Source: Brevundimonas basaltis (GTDB lineage: Bacteria; Pseudomonadota; Alphaproteobacteria; Caulobacterales; Caulobacteraceae). From it: a DNA stretch of 64,000 nt. The stretch lies in contig NZ_JACHFZ010000004.1 in assembly GCF_014202075.1 (NCBI RefSeq), positions 62,001 through 126,000 on the forward strand, written 5' to 3'. A model generated the notes under the pieces. That model had not been told where the DNA came from and ran no database searches. It was given only the letters and a program-made list of their open reading frames with translations. Numbering within the stretch: the stretch's first letter is position 1; each line of letters starts with the position of its first letter. The position numbers and the translations under genes were made by a program. Below, piece after piece: positions 10,262 through 19,653 of this stretch.

Positions 10262-10909
10262 ATGAGCGCCACCACCCGTTTCGCCGCGATGAGCCGCCGG
10301 GCGGCCATCACCGCCGCCGCCCTGACCGCCATGGTCGCCCTGGCCGGCTGCAACAGCGGCGCCAGCGCGCCGGCGGAAGGCGACATGGCCATGGGCGCGC
10401 CCGAGGGAGCCAAGGTCACGGTGATCGAATACGCCTCGGTCACCTGCCACGTCTGCGAGGCCTGGCAGAAGGAGAACTGGGAGGCGTTCAAGACCGCCTA
10501 TGTCGACACCAACAAGGTGCGCTACGTGTTCCGCGAAGTCCCCACCCCGCCCAGCGAGATCGCGGTGGCCGGCTTCCTCGTCGCGCGCTGCGCCGGTGAG
10601 GACAAATATTTCGACGTCGTCCATGAACTGCTCGCCAGCCGGCAGCAACTGGTCAGCGATCCCCGCGCGACCCTGTTCCGGGTCGGCAACGGCGCGGGTC
10701 TCAGCAATGAGCAGGTCCAGCAGTGCGTCACCGACGAGGCCGCCATGGCCGCCGCCGAGGATCGCGCCCAGGCCGCCCTGTCCGCCGGACACAGCAGCAC
10801 CCCGACCTTCCTCGTCAACGGAACCAAGGTGATCTCGCCGGGCTCCCAGTCGGGGCCGACCATGGAAGACCTCTCCAAGGCGATCGACGCCGAGCTGGCC
10901 AAGGGCTGA
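10262..10909 (+). CDS. DsbA family thiol oxidoreductase, lipoprotein-like
   Basis: A 215-residue exported thioredoxin-fold protein. The N-terminus has RR, a hydrophobic stretch and the lipobox-like LAGC (Cys about residue 30), so it may be anchored as a lipoprotein. The DsbA_4/thioredoxin_4 domain follows: VIEYASVTCHVCEAW carries the CHVC redox centre (about 61-64), REVPTPPSEIAVAGFLVARCA matches the family helix, and STPTFLVNG carries the cis-proline. It probably oxidises or isomerises disulfides of exported proteins. It is seven bases from a second DsbA-like gene and then smc, a linkage conserved in alphaproteobacteria. An internal ATG at residue 9 (MSRRAAI) is an alternative start. Confidence 0.87.
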   Translation: MSATTRFAAMSRRAAITAAALTAMVALAGCNSGASAPAEGDMAMGAPEGAKVTVIEYASVTCHVCEAWQKENWEAFKTAYVDTNKVRYVFREVPTPPSEIAVAGFLVARCAGEDKYFDVVHELLASRQQLVSDPRATLFRVGNGAGLSNEQVQQCVTDEAAMAAAEDRAQAALSAGHSSTPTFLVNGTKVISPGSQSGPTMEDLSKAIDAELAKG

Positions 10910-10916
10910 TCGTCCG

Positions 10917-11561
10917 GTGAAGCGGCTTTCGCGATTCCTGCTGACGCTTCTGATCGCGATCGCCGCGCCGGCGACGGCGCTCGCCCAGACCGTTGAGCCC
11001 GTCCGGTCGGACGACCGCACGCTCGGCGCGGCTTCGGCCCCGGTGACGCTGACGGTCTATCTGTCGACGACCTGCAGCCACTGCGCCGACTGGCATACCA
11101 ACGACTTCCCGGCCATCAAGGCGCGGTGGGTCGATGCCGGCAAGGTTCGGGTGGTGTTCCGCGATCTGCCGACGCCGCCGCAAGAGGCCGCCATCGCCGG
11201 CGCCGTCATGGCGCGCTGCGCTCCGGCCGAGAAGTTCCACGTGGTGCTCGACACCCTGTTCCGCGGCCAGGGGCGACTGCACAGTCACGACGGTCCGCCG
11301 GCGCAGCAGACGGTGATCAACTGGCTCGCCGCCGGGGGCGCCGCGGGTGGCCTGACACGGGACCAGATGAACGCCTGCTTCTCGGACGAAGCCTCCTTCG
11401 TCGAGATCGAGAACCGGGCGGAACAGTCCAACGCCGACGGCGTCAACAGCACGCCCAGCTTCCTGATCAACGGCGAGCGGGTGCCTGATGCCGCGATCAT
11501 GATGTCGCGCGGGGTGGACGCCTTCGAACCCCTCATCCAGCCGCTGCTCGACGGCCGGTGA
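10917..11561 (+). CDS. DsbA family thiol oxidoreductase, secreted
   Basis: A 214-residue protein starting at GTG 10917, seven bases after the previous stop. A clear signal peptide (MKRLSRFLLTLLIAIAAPATALAQ) is followed by a thioredoxin_4 domain: LTVYLSTTCSHCADW with the CSHC redox centre (about 53-56), FRDLPTPPQEAAIAGAVMARCAP and STPSFLING with the cis-proline. It is a paralogue of the preceding gene, with the same REVPTPP/RDLPTPP and AxxARCA blocks. Likely periplasmic. It ends 12 bases before smc. Confidence 0.87.
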   Translation: MKRLSRFLLTLLIAIAAPATALAQTVEPVRSDDRTLGAASAPVTLTVYLSTTCSHCADWHTNDFPAIKARWVDAGKVRVVFRDLPTPPQEAAIAGAVMARCAPAEKFHVVLDTLFRGQGRLHSHDGPPAQQTVINWLAAGGAAGGLTRDQMNACFSDEASFVEIENRAEQSNADGVNSTPSFLINGERVPDAAIMMSRGVDAFEPLIQPLLDGR

Positions 11562-11573
11562 CCCGCTAGCAGG

Positions 11574-14500
11574 ATGCAGTTCCAGCGCCTCCGGCTCGTC
11601 GGTTTCAAGTCCTTCGTCGATCCCGCCGAGGTGCATATCGAGCCGGGCCTGACCGGGGTGGTCGGCCCCAACGGCTGCGGCAAGTCGAACGTGCTGGAAA
11701 GCCTGCGCTGGGTCATGGGCGCCAACTCGGCCAAGGCCATGCGCGGTCAGGGCATGGAGGACGTGATCTTCGCCGGCGCCGCCAACCGCCCGCCGCGCAG
11801 CCACGCCGAGGTGTCGCTGACCATCGACAACGCCCAGCGCAAGGCGCCCCAACCCTTCACCGACAGCGCCATGATCGAGGTGTCGCGCCGCATCGACCGC
11901 GGCCAGGGCTCGACCTACCGGATCAACGGCAAGGAGGTCCGGGCCCGCGACGTCCAGCTGCTGTTCGCCGACGCCTCGACCGGCGCCAACAGCCCGGCGC
12001 TGGTCCGGCAGGGACAGATCAGCGAACTGATCGCCGCCAAGCCGCAGAACCGCCGCCGCATTCTGGAAGAGGCGGGCGGCGTGGCGGGTCTGCATACCCG
12101 GCGGCATGAGGCCGAGCTGCGGCTGAAGGCGGCGGAGACCAATCTGGAACGGTTGGACGACATCGGCCGCGAGCTGGAGACCACCCTGACCCGGCTGAAG
12201 CGTGAGGCGCGGCAGGCGGAGAAATACAAGAAGATCTCGGCCGAAATCCGCGCCCTGCAGGCGGCCCTGCTGTTCGTGCGCTGGAACGACGCCCGGGCGG
12301 CGGCGGAGGCGGCCGCCCGGGAGCTGGCCGAGGCCGACGGGGCCGTGCTGGAGGCGACCACGGCGTCGGGCCGGGCCCAGACGGCGTCGCTGAACGCCCA
12401 GGAGGCGCTGAAGCCGGCCCGGGAGGAGGATGCGGTGGCCGGCGCGCTGCTGCACCGGGCCTCGCTGGAACGCGACCGGCTGGACATGGCCGAGCAGGCG
12501 GCGCGCTCGGAGGTCGAGCGGCTGACCGCCGAAGCCGCCCGCATCGCGGGCGACATTGAGCGGGAAACCGCCATGGCCGGGGACGCCGAGGTCGAACTGA
12601 CGCGGCTCGCGACCGCGGTCGAGACCTTGCAGGCCGAGATGGCCGCCGCTCCCGCGCGCGGACCGGAACTGGAGGCGGCGCTCGCGGCGGCGGAGGACGC
12701 GCGCAAGGCCGCCGACGCCGAGGTCGAGCGCGTGGCCGGGGCCGTGGCGGCGGTCGAGGCGCGGGTCTCGGCGGAGAACGCCCGCAAGCGCGACGCCGAG
12801 GCGCGGGTGGCGCGGGCCGAGGCGCAGCTGGCGGCGGCGACGTCCGAGCGCGAGGCGCTGGGCCCTCTGGAAACGCCGGAGATCGAGACCGCAAAGGCCG
12901 CGCTGAACGCGGCCCAGGGCGATCTGGCGGAGGCGCGGGCGGCGGTCGAGGCCGCCGAGGCCGATCGCGGCGACAAGGCCCGGCTCGAACAGGACGCACG
13001 GCAGGCGGCGCGCGCGGCGGAGGACCGGCTCGGCCGGTTGCAGACCGAGGCGCGCGGGCTCGCCCAGCTGCTGGTGCAAGGCAAGCGCGAGCATCCGCCC
13101 GCTCTCGACCGCGTGCAGGCGGACAAGGGCTACGAGGCGGCGCTGGCGGCGGCGCTGGGCGACGATCTCGACGCGGCGCTGGATGAACGGGCGGCGGCCT
13201 ACTGGGCCGGGGCGCGGGCCCCTGCCCCGTCGTGGCCCGAGGGCGTCGAGCCGCTGGCCGGCCATGTGTCCGCGCCGGACCAGCTTGCGGCCCGGCTGGC
13301 GCTGTGCGGCGTGGCCGCCCGGAGCGAGATCGGCGATCTGGCCAGGGGGCTTCCCGTCGGGGCTCGGCTCGTCACGCGCGAGGGCGATTTGTGGCGCTGG
13401 GACGGCTTCGTCCAGCGGGCCGAGGCGCCGCGCCCGGCGGCCGTGCGGCTGGCGCAACGCACCCGGCTGGCGGAGCTGGAAGCCGACATCGATGCCGGCA
13501 AGCCGGCGCTGGAAGGGGCGCAAGCCGCGCTCAGGGCGGCGACCGAGGCCTTCCGGGCGGCCGAAGAGGCGGTGAAGCGCGCCCGGGCCGCGCCCTTCCC
13601 GCTCGACAGGGCCGTGACGGCGGCGCGCGACCGGGTCGAGGCGCTGGCCCGCGAGCAGGCGCGCAAGGAGGCGCGGGCCCAGGCGCTGGACGAAACCCTG
13701 GCGCGACTGACCACGGAGGTCGAGGCGGCCCATGAAACCTTGGCCGAGGCGCAAGGGGGCGAGGCTCCGCCCGAGACGCTGGAGGCCCTCCGCGCCGAAC
13801 TGACGACGGCGCGAGCGGCGGCGGATACGGCCCGCGGCGCGGCGGCGACGGCGCGGGTCGAACGCGACGCCGAGGCGCGCGAGGTCGCGGGCCGCGAGGC
13901 GCGGCTGGAGGGCCTGACCCGGGAACGCAACGGCTGGGCCGGGCGGGCGAAGGACGCCCGGACACGGATCGGGGCGCTGGAGAAGGATGCGGAGAAGACC
14001 GCGGCCCGGCTCAAGGCGGCGGCCGACGCCCCCGAACGGCTGGCGGCCCAGCGCTCCGCCCTGCTCGACTCCCTGACCACCGCCGAAACCCGGCGCAAGT
14101 CGGCGGCCGACGCCCTGGCCCTTGCGGAGGGCCAGGCGGCCGAGGCCGACCGGACAGCCCGCGCGGCGGAGGCGACAGCCTCGTCGGCCCGGGAGGCGCG
14201 GGCCGGACTGGCGGCCCGGTCCGAAGCCGCCGCCGAGAAGCTGGCCGAGACCGAGGCCAATGTCCGCGAGACGGCGCAGATGTCGCCGGAAGAACTGGGC
14301 CAGAAGCTGCAGGACGACGCTATCGCCCGGCCGCCCGACGCCGCCGGGGCCGAGAGCCTGCTGTACGGCCTGGAGCGCGAGCGCGAGGCCCTGGGCGCGG
14401 TCAATCTGCTGGCCGAGGACGAGGCCAACGAATACGGCGACCGGCTACAGACCATGAAGGTCGAACGCTCGGACCTCACCAACGCCATCGCCAGGCTGCG

Positions 14501-15011
14501 CGACGGCATCGACGAGCTGAACGCCGAGGGCCGCGAGCGGCTGGTGGCGGCGTTCGACATCATCAACGACAACTTCAAGGCCCTGTTCGAGGCCCTGTTC
14601 GGCGGCGGTCAGGCCGAGTTGAAGCTGGTCGAGAGCGACGATCCGCTGGAGGCCGGACTTGAGATCTACGCCTGTCCGCCGGGCAAGCGGCTGTCGGTGA
14701 TGAGTCTGATGTCGGGCGGCGAGCAGGCCCTGACGGCGGCGGCGCTGATCTTCGCCGTCTTCCTCGCCAATCCGGCCCCGGTCTGCGTCCTCGATGAGGT
14801 CGACGCCCCGCTGGACGACGCCAATGTCGATCGCTTCTGCCGGATGCTGGACGAGATGCGCAAGCGGACGGACACCCGCTTCATCGTCATCACCCACAAC
14901 CCGGTGACCATGAGCCGGATGGACCGGCTCTACGGCGTGACCATGCCCGAGCGGGGCGTGTCGCAATTGGTCAGCGTGGATCTGCAGCAGGCCGAGACGT
15001 TGGTGGCGTGA
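11574..15011 (+). CDS. smc: Chromosome segregation protein SMC
   Basis: A 1145-residue ATPase of the bacterial condensin core. Walker [10 protein letters not shown] is at residues 31-39, in [10 protein letters not shown]...[16 protein letters not shown]. Long alanine/glutamate/arginine-rich coiled coils span about 165-490 and 660-930, flanking a hinge domain (about 505-630, ending near [15 protein letters not shown]). The C-terminal head has [14 protein letters not shown] (about 1044-1057) and Walker [14 protein letters not shown] (about 1067-1079). With ScpA/ScpB it organises the origin region and promotes segregation. ATG 11574 gives the canonical [14 protein letters not shown] start. The coiled-coil region produces many long antisense frames, which are compositional shadows. 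Confidence 0.98.
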   Translation: MQFQRLRLVGFKSFVDPAEVHIEPGLTGVVGPNGCGKSNVLESLRWVMGANSAKAMRGQGMEDVIFAGAANRPPRSHAEVSLTIDNAQRKAPQPFTDSAMIEVSRRIDRGQGSTYRINGKEVRARDVQLLFADASTGANSPALVRQGQISELIAAKPQNRRRILEEAGGVAGLHTRRHEAELRLKAAETNLERLDDIGRELETTLTRLKREARQAEKYKKISAEIRALQAALLFVRWNDARAAAEAAARELAEADGAVLEATTASGRAQTASLNAQEALKPAREEDAVAGALLHRASLERDRLDMAEQAARSEVERLTAEAARIAGDIERETAMAGDAEVELTRLATAVETLQAEMAAAPARGPELEAALAAAEDARKAADAEVERVAGAVAAVEARVSAENARKRDAEARVARAEAQLAAATSEREALGPLETPEIETAKAALNAAQGDLAEARAAVEAAEADRGDKARLEQDARQAARAAEDRLGRLQTEARGLAQLLVQGKREHPPALDRVQADKGYEAALAAALGDDLDAALDERAAAYWAGARAPAPSWPEGVEPLAGHVSAPDQLAARLALCGVAARSEIGDLARGLPVGARLVTREGDLWRWDGFVQRAEAPRPAAVRLAQRTRLAELEADIDAGKPALEGAQAALRAATEAFRAAEEAVKRARAAPFPLDRAVTAARDRVEALAREQARKEARAQALDETLARLTTEVEAAHETLAEAQGGEAPPETLEALRAELTTARAAADTARGAAATARVERDAEAREVAGREARLEGLTRERNGWAGRAKDARTRIGALEKDAEKTAARLKAAADAPERLAAQRSALLDSLTTAETRRKSAADALALAEGQAAEADRTARAAEATASSAREARAGLAARSEAAAEKLAETEANVRETAQMSPEELGQKLQDDAIARPPDAAGAESLLYGLEREREALGAVNLLAEDEANEYGDRLQTMKVERSDLTNAIARLRDGIDELNAEGRERLVAAFDIINDNFKALFEALFGGGQAELKLVESDDPLEAGLEIYACPPGKRLSVMSLMSGGEQALTAAALIFAVFLANPAPVCVLDEVDAPLDDANVDRFCRMLDEMRKRTDTRFIVITHNPVTMSRMDRLYGVTMPERGVSQLVSVDLQQAETLVA

Positions 15012-15018
15012 GGCGGAT

Positions 15019-15537
15019 CTAGGCCCCGCCGTCCTTCAGCCGCGCTATCTCGGTCCTTGCCGCCACCCGGAACATCATCAGGTTGGCCAGCACATGACCG
15101 CGCGTGGTCCCGTAGCCGTGATGCTCGAGGCGGTAGAGGGCCGGTTCGGCGTCGACCGTGCCAAAAGCCAGCCAGCCGTCGTCCGAGAGCCACCAGCTTT
15201 CGATGTCGTTCGGATAATCGACCCGAACGTAGACAAGCATGGCGGCGCAGTTTCGCGCCGCCATCGGGCGTTCCGGGGCCGGACAGCTGCCCTCCCGGAC
15301 CCGGACGTCCCTGAGATCCGGCCAATCGATGCGGCTCTCGCGAAGGTCTTCCTCGTCCGGCAGATCGGTCCAGACTCCGCCCGCCTCGGCGACGAGTTCA
15401 CGAAGTTCGGCCTCAGTGACGCCGTTCCACCACGTGCGGTTGGTCTCGCTGCCCCAGTCGATCTCCTGCGCGGCGGCGGGAGCCGACGCCAGGGCGAGGC
15501 AAACGGCTGCGAACGCCGCTGTGAGGTTGAATTTCAT
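15019..15537 (-). CDS. Exported protein of unknown function
   Basis: A 172-residue protein with a good signal peptide (MKFNLTAAFAAVCLALASAPAAAQ). The mature part is acidic and tryptophan-rich (SETNRTWWNGVTEAELREL, DIESWWLSDDGWLAFGTVD) with two cysteines (GSCPAPERP and ARNCAAM) that could form a disulfide. I do not recognise a family. It is convergent with smc, with seven bases between the stops, and is likely a single-gene unit. Confidence 0.75.
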   Translation of the reverse strand: MKFNLTAAFAAVCLALASAPAAAQEIDWGSETNRTWWNGVTEAELRELVAEAGGVWTDLPDEEDLRESRIDWPDLRDVRVREGSCPAPERPMAARNCAAMLVYVRVDYPNDIESWWLSDDGWLAFGTVDAEPALYRLEHHGYGTTRGHVLANLMMFRVAARTEIARLKDGGA

Positions 15538-15593
15538 GGCTGGTCCCCTTCCAATCCCGGGTCAGGATCGGTCAGGGGCCGGCCCGTGTCCAG

Positions 15594-16334
15594 TCACGGA
15601 ACCTGACGGGATGGGCGACCGAGCACTTCCGTCCGCATGAACCAGCCGAGGATAGCCGGACCCTCGATCACGTAGCGGCGGAACATGCGGCGGGGCTGGC
15701 TCAACAGGCGGTGCAGCCATTCCAGCGACAGCTGCTGGAAGATGCGCGGCGCCCGCTGCTGACGGCCGGTCAGAAAATCAACCGAGGCGCCGACGCAGAG
15801 GGCCACCCCCTGCTTCCGACCCGCAGCGGCCAGTGCATGGGCGAACCGTTCCTGTTTGGGGAAGGAGACGCAGGCCAGCAGCACGTCCCAGTCGGCGCGG
15901 GCGGCGGCGTCGACGGCGGCGATCCAGCCCGGCGTTCCCGGCGTCAGCATCGGCGCCTCTATGAAACTCAGGCGGCGGTTCGGATAGCGGGCGGCGAGAT
16001 CGTCGAAGGCCGCCCGGTCGGGACCGAACACCCCGATCGTCAGCTCCTCCGCCACTGGAGAAACCAGCAGGTCGGCGGTCAGGTCGGAGCCGGGATAGAC
16101 TGAAAGCCGCTTGCCCTTCAGCCGCGCCAGATGCGCGAGGATGCGGCTGTCGCAGACCTTCAGCGCCGCGCCGTCGTAGACCTCGGCCTCGACCCGGCCG
16201 TCCATCAGCTTGATGACATGGTCGACGTTGGGCGTGACGACATAGCCGTACGGCCCGCGCGCCATGGCGACCACCCCGGCCAGCAGCGCGACCCTGTCTC
16301 CGTCCGCGAAGTCGAGCGTCATGAAGCGCGTCAT
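15594..16334 (-). CDS. WecG/TagA/CpsF family glycosyltransferase
   Basis: A 246-residue GT26-family enzyme. Features: VVTPNVDHVIKL near residue 35 (family TxNxDH motif), CDSRILAHLARL, FGPDRAAFDDLAARYPN, the VSFPKQERFAHALA block corresponding to the GxPKQE motif, VGASVDFLTGRQQRAPRIFQ and the C-terminal LEWLHRLLSQPRRMFRRY. Family members transfer N-acetylmannosamine or related sugars onto lipid-linked acceptors for teichoic acid, ECA or exopolysaccharide. The first glycine of GxPKQE is replaced by Ser-Phe. No other polysaccharide gene is adjacent, so the acceptor is unknown. An internal ATG (MTLDF) four codons in is possible. Confidence 0.87.
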   Translation of the reverse strand: MTRFMTLDFADGDRVALLAGVVAMARGPYGYVVTPNVDHVIKLMDGRVEAEVYDGAALKVCDSRILAHLARLKGKRLSVYPGSDLTADLLVSPVAEELTIGVFGPDRAAFDDLAARYPNRRLSFIEAPMLTPGTPGWIAAVDAAARADWDVLLACVSFPKQERFAHALAAAGRKQGVALCVGASVDFLTGRQQRAPRIFQQLSLEWLHRLLSQPRRMFRRYVIEGPAILGWFMRTEVLGRPSRQVP

Positions 16335-16382
16335 CGGCCGAGCCTACTCGCCAGCGGGTCAACGGGCGGTTACGACTGGCGC

Positions 16383-16862
16383 ATGAGAACGGCGATGAAT
16401 GCGGCCCTGATCGGACTTATGCTGTCGACCCCCGCCTTCGCGGAGCCGAAGCCGCCGCGGGATGGCCCGCGTCTGGTGCTGACTGGCGTCGGCCGGTTCG
16501 CGGTGTTCGCTGACGTGTCGGCCATCGGTCGCGACGGGAACACGGCCCGGATGCGCTCGCTTCAGGTGACCGAGAAGGATTTCGAGGTGGGGGGCGAGAC
16601 CTACTGGGGCGGTTGGTCATGGTGGTCCTTCGACTGCCGGGCAGGCACGGCCGATCGACTGGATTTCGCCTCGGTGCGGGCCGGCGGCGCGGAAGGGCCA
16701 GCCACGCTGGATACGGCTCCCGCCTATCCCGCCGCCCCGGGCGGCGATGCAGCCGAGTTGCTGGCCGTCGCCTGCGACCCGGCCATGGCCGGAGAGGCGG
16801 ACGCCGACAACCTGGCCGACGCCGTCAGGGTCGGGCGGGCGGCCCTCCGTCTGGCGAACTGA
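16383..16862 (+). CDS. Exported protein of unknown function (MscS-flanking family, copy 1)
   Basis: A 159-residue protein with a signal peptide (MRTAMNAALIGLMLSTPAFA). The mature part has a tryptophan cluster GGWSWWSFDCRAGTADRL and a second cysteine in LLAVACDPAM. The pattern of an aromatic strand, a DC-x-AGTA turn, a proline-containing acidic stretch and a LxxAC near the C-terminus is shared with the exported protein at 18063-18551 on the other side of mscS. The arrangement recalls small surface-adhesin-E-like domains, but the assignment is weak. Divergent from the WecG-like gene (48 bases); the 3' end overlaps convergent mscS by 38 bases. Confidence 0.7.
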   Translation: MRTAMNAALIGLMLSTPAFAEPKPPRDGPRLVLTGVGRFAVFADVSAIGRDGNTARMRSLQVTEKDFEVGGETYWGGWSWWSFDCRAGTADRLDFASVRAGGAEGPATLDTAPAYPAAPGGDAAELLAVACDPAMAGEADADNLADAVRVGRAALRLAN

Positions 16863-17949
16863 ACCGGTTCAGGTCGATCCGGTCCCGCGGCAGGGCTTCG
16901 GGGCATTCGTCCCGCATGAAGGCCAGCATCCGTTCGCGTATTTCGCAGCGCAGGTCGAAGGCCGCCGCGCCGCTGCCGGCGCTGGCGAGGCAGCGTACCT
17001 CGGCCACCCGGTCGGTGATGTCGGTGACCTGCAGGCTGACCACGTCGCCGTCCCAGTGCGGGCTCTCGCGGCAGATACGTTCCAATTCGGCCCTCAGCCG
17101 CTCGATCGGCGCCTCGTAGTCGACATAGAGGAAGGCCGCCCCGATCAGCCGCGACGTCTCGCGGGTCCAATTCTGGAAGGGCTTCTGGATGAAATAGGTC
17201 AGCGGCAGGATCATCCGCCGCCAGTCCCACAGCTTGACCACGACGTAGGTCGAGGTGATCTCCTCGACCGTGCCGAATTCGCCCTCGACGACGACGGCGT
17301 CGTCCAGCCGGACCGGCTGGTCGGTGGCGATCTGCACGCCGGCGATCAGATTGGTCAGCAGCGGCTGCAGGGCGAAGCCGGCGATGATGCCGACCACGCC
17401 GGCCGAGGCCAGCAGGCTCATGCCCCACTGCCGGACCTCTGCGATGGTCAGCAGCGCCAGACCGAGGGTGACGGCGCCGATCAGCAGGGAGGCGACGCGC
17501 TGCAGGATTCGAGCCTGGGTGACGTGTTTGCGGGCGATCAGATTGTCTTCCGTCGCCATGTTGAAGCGGCGCAGATAGACCACGGCCCACATGTCGGAAG
17601 CGCCGATCGCCATCCAGCCGATGGTGAGGATGAACAGAAAGACCAGCGCCTGGCGGATGAACTCCGACGGCGCGGGGTCGAGCGGCGACACCGTCACCGC
17701 CAGGGCCAGGGCGACGATCATCACCGCTATTCGCACCTTCAGCCGCGCTCGCCCGACGACGCCTTGCCAAAAGATGTCCCGCTTGCGCGCGGCGAACTTC
17801 AGCAGGGCGAACACGACCTGGTTGGCGGCCCAGCCTGCGAACACGAAACCGACCACGATGATGGCGATCACCGCCCACTCGGGCAGCCACCAGAACTCCC
17901 GCCAGAGGCGAAAGACCTCGCGGGTCAGATCGGTGACGAACGGGGGCAT
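16825..17949 (-). CDS. MscS family mechanosensitive ion channel
   Basis: A 374-residue small-conductance mechanosensitive channel. Four or five membrane segments occupy about residues 20-190. The pore helix and beta domain are GMSLLASAGVVGIIAGFALQ, then PLLTNLIAGVQIATDQPVRLDDAVVVEG and EFGTVEEITSTYVVVKLWDWRRMILP, the MscS_2 signature (about 180-260). It opens on membrane tension to release solutes during osmotic downshift. The N-terminus (MPPFVTDLTREVFRLWREFW) extends beyond E. coli MscS. It is flanked on both sides by small exported proteins facing it, an arrangement discussed under findings. Confidence 0.93.
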   Translation of the reverse strand: MPPFVTDLTREVFRLWREFWWLPEWAVIAIIVVGFVFAGWAANQVVFALLKFAARKRDIFWQGVVGRARLKVRIAVMIVALALAVTVSPLDPAPSEFIRQALVFLFILTIGWMAIGASDMWAVVYLRRFNMATEDNLIARKHVTQARILQRVASLLIGAVTLGLALLTIAEVRQWGMSLLASAGVVGIIAGFALQPLLTNLIAGVQIATDQPVRLDDAVVVEGEFGTVEEITSTYVVVKLWDWRRMILPLTYFIQKPFQNWTRETSRLIGAAFLYVDYEAPIERLRAELERICRESPHWDGDVVSLQVTDITDRVAEVRCLASAGSGAAAFDLRCEIRERMLAFMRDECPEALPRDRIDLNRFSSPDGGPPARP

Positions 17950-18062
17950 GAGTCCTTTCCGAAGCGGCGAACCGACTTATCCATAATCGAATCTGCGGCC
18001 AAGGTTTGCATAACCCCGATTTGCCCGGATAGTACGGATGGGATCTGGAGGGGATTTGTTCC

Positions 18063-18551
18063 ATGAATACAGCACTTAAGGTTGCGCTCTCGGCCGCGTG
18101 CCTGTTTGCCGCGACGCCCGGTCTGACCCAGGACGCGTCCGGGGGTCTGGACGGCCCGATGCGGCAGGTGTTCGCTTCCCCGGCGGCGGCCGGCTACATG
18201 ACCTTGCCGACCGACGACGGACCGCTGAAGCGCACCTGGACCTGGCTGTTCCTCAAGGACGCCATTCCGAACGGGGCGGACACCCTGGCGATGGAGTGGG
18301 AGATCGACTGCGCGGCGGGGACGGCGCGGACCGTCCGCACCGCCCTCTACACCGGCGCCGCGCACATGAAGACCGACGCTGGGCCCGCCGAGCGCTCGGC
18401 ACCCGCCGCCGGATCGCCGGGCGCGATCACCCTGGCGGCGGCCTGCGCGCCGCCGGCCCAGGCGCGCACCACGCCGGTGGCGAACGCCGCCGCCGCCCGG
18501 ACCGCCGCCCACGCCCTGTTCGCCGCGCCGCCCCAGCAAGCACGCCGATAG
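18063..18551 (+). CDS. Exported protein of unknown function (MscS-flanking family, copy 2)
   Basis: A 162-residue protein with a signal peptide (MNTALKVALSAACLFAATPGLTQ). The mature part has TWTWLFLKDAIPNGADTL, then WEIDCAAGTARTVRTALYTG and a late cysteine in LAAACAPPAQ, closely spaced like the DC-RAGTA and LLAVACDPA elements of the protein at 16383-16862. GGAGGGG lies about nine bases before ATG 18063. It ends two bases before the stop of convergent murG. Function unknown. Confidence 0.72.
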   Translation: MNTALKVALSAACLFAATPGLTQDASGGLDGPMRQVFASPAAAGYMTLPTDDGPLKRTWTWLFLKDAIPNGADTLAMEWEIDCAAGTARTVRTALYTGAAHMKTDAGPAERSAPAAGSPGAITLAAACAPPAQARTTPVANAAAARTAAHALFAAPPQQARR

Positions 18552-18553
18552 GC

Positions 18554-19645
18554 TCAGGCCGGCCGGGCCGCTGCCTCGACCATGTCGGCCAGCGAACGGG
18601 TCGCGTCCGGCAGCGCCGCCGCGCGCGCCCCCCGGCTCATCGCCTCCAGCCGCGCGGGATCGCCGAGGACGGCGGTCAGCAGGGTCGTCAGCCGCTCGAC
18701 GGTGACCTCGTCCTCGAGCATCACCGCGGCCCCGCCGGCGTCGGCGAGGGCGGCGGCGTTGAAGCGCTGATGGTCGTCCATGGCGATCTTCAGCGGGATC
18801 AGCACCGACGGCACGCCGGCCACCGCCAGTTCGGAACAGGTCGAGGCCCCGGCCCGGCCTATGACCAGATGCGCCGCCGACAGTTGCTGGGCCATGTCGC
18901 GGAAGAAGGAGGCGACCTCGGCGTCGATGGCGGCGTCGAGATAGATCTGGCGCGCCGCCTCCAGCGTTTCGGGCCGCGACTGTTGCTGCACCTTCAGGCG
19001 GCTGCGGATTGCGTCCGGCAGGGCCGCCAGCGCCCGGGGCGCGGTTTCAGAAAGGATGCGGGCGCCCTGGCTGCCGCCAGTGATCAGCACATGGATCGGC
19101 TGGCCCGGCGCCGGAGCGGTGAACGCGCGGTCGTGCAGCGCGCGGATGTCCGCACGGACCGGGTTGCCGATCAGGGTCACCCGTGCGCCGACGCCCTGCG
19201 GGACTTTCTGAAGATCGGGAAAGGATGAGGCGACGGCGCCGACATAGGGCGCCAGCCATCGGTTGGTTCGGCCCAGCACCGCGTTCTGCTCATGCAACAG
19301 CGTCGGCCGCCCCTGACTGAGCGCGGCCAACAGGGCCGGCGCGGAGGGATAGCCGCCGAAGCCGACCACCACCGCCGCGTCCCGCCGTTTCAGCGCCGCC
19401 CGGGCCTGGAACACGCCGCGCACGATGGTCAGTCCGGCCCTGACCAGGCCGATCGGTCCGCGCCCGGTGGCGGCGTCCAGCGCGATCCGCTCCTCGGCCG
19501 GGAAGCTGTGGGCGTACTGTTCGCCGCGATGGTCGGTGGCCAGCACGACGCGCCAGCCCCGCGCCGACAGTTCGCGCGCCAGCGCCTCGGCGGGAAACAT
19601 ATGCCCGCCGGTGCCCCCGGCGGCGACGAAGCAGACTCTCGACAT
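18554..19645 (-). CDS. murG: UDP-GlcNAc:lipid I N-acetylglucosaminyltransferase MurG
   Basis: A 363-residue GT28 enzyme that converts lipid I to lipid II on the inner face of the membrane. MSRVCFVAAGGTGGHMFPAE has the GGTGGH loop, FGGYPSAPALLAAL and LHEQNAVLGRTNRWLAP are acceptor-side motifs, and GGSQGARILSE plus VIGRAGASTCSELAVAGVPSVLIP form the UDP-GlcNAc site. A GTG one codon upstream (19648) is an alternative start. Last gene of the minus-strand dcw run in this window; the usual followers murC, murB, ddl, ftsQ, ftsA and ftsZ are not here. Confidence 0.97.
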   Translation of the reverse strand: MSRVCFVAAGGTGGHMFPAEALARELSARGWRVVLATDHRGEQYAHSFPAEERIALDAATGRGPIGLVRAGLTIVRGVFQARAALKRRDAAVVVGFGGYPSAPALLAALSQGRPTLLHEQNAVLGRTNRWLAPYVGAVASSFPDLQKVPQGVGARVTLIGNPVRADIRALHDRAFTAPAPGQPIHVLITGGSQGARILSETAPRALAALPDAIRSRLKVQQQSRPETLEAARQIYLDAAIDAEVASFFRDMAQQLSAAHLVIGRAGASTCSELAVAGVPSVLIPLKIAMDDHQRFNAAALADAGGAAVMLEDEVTVERLTTLLTAVLGDPARLEAMSRGARAAALPDATRSLADMVEAAARPA

Positions 19646-19653
19646 CACGGCTC

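Noticed and set aside
10815..13754. 979-codon minus-strand frame across dsbA and smc
   Set aside because: Composition shadow of the alanine/arginine-rich smc coiled coil; no start context and no domain.
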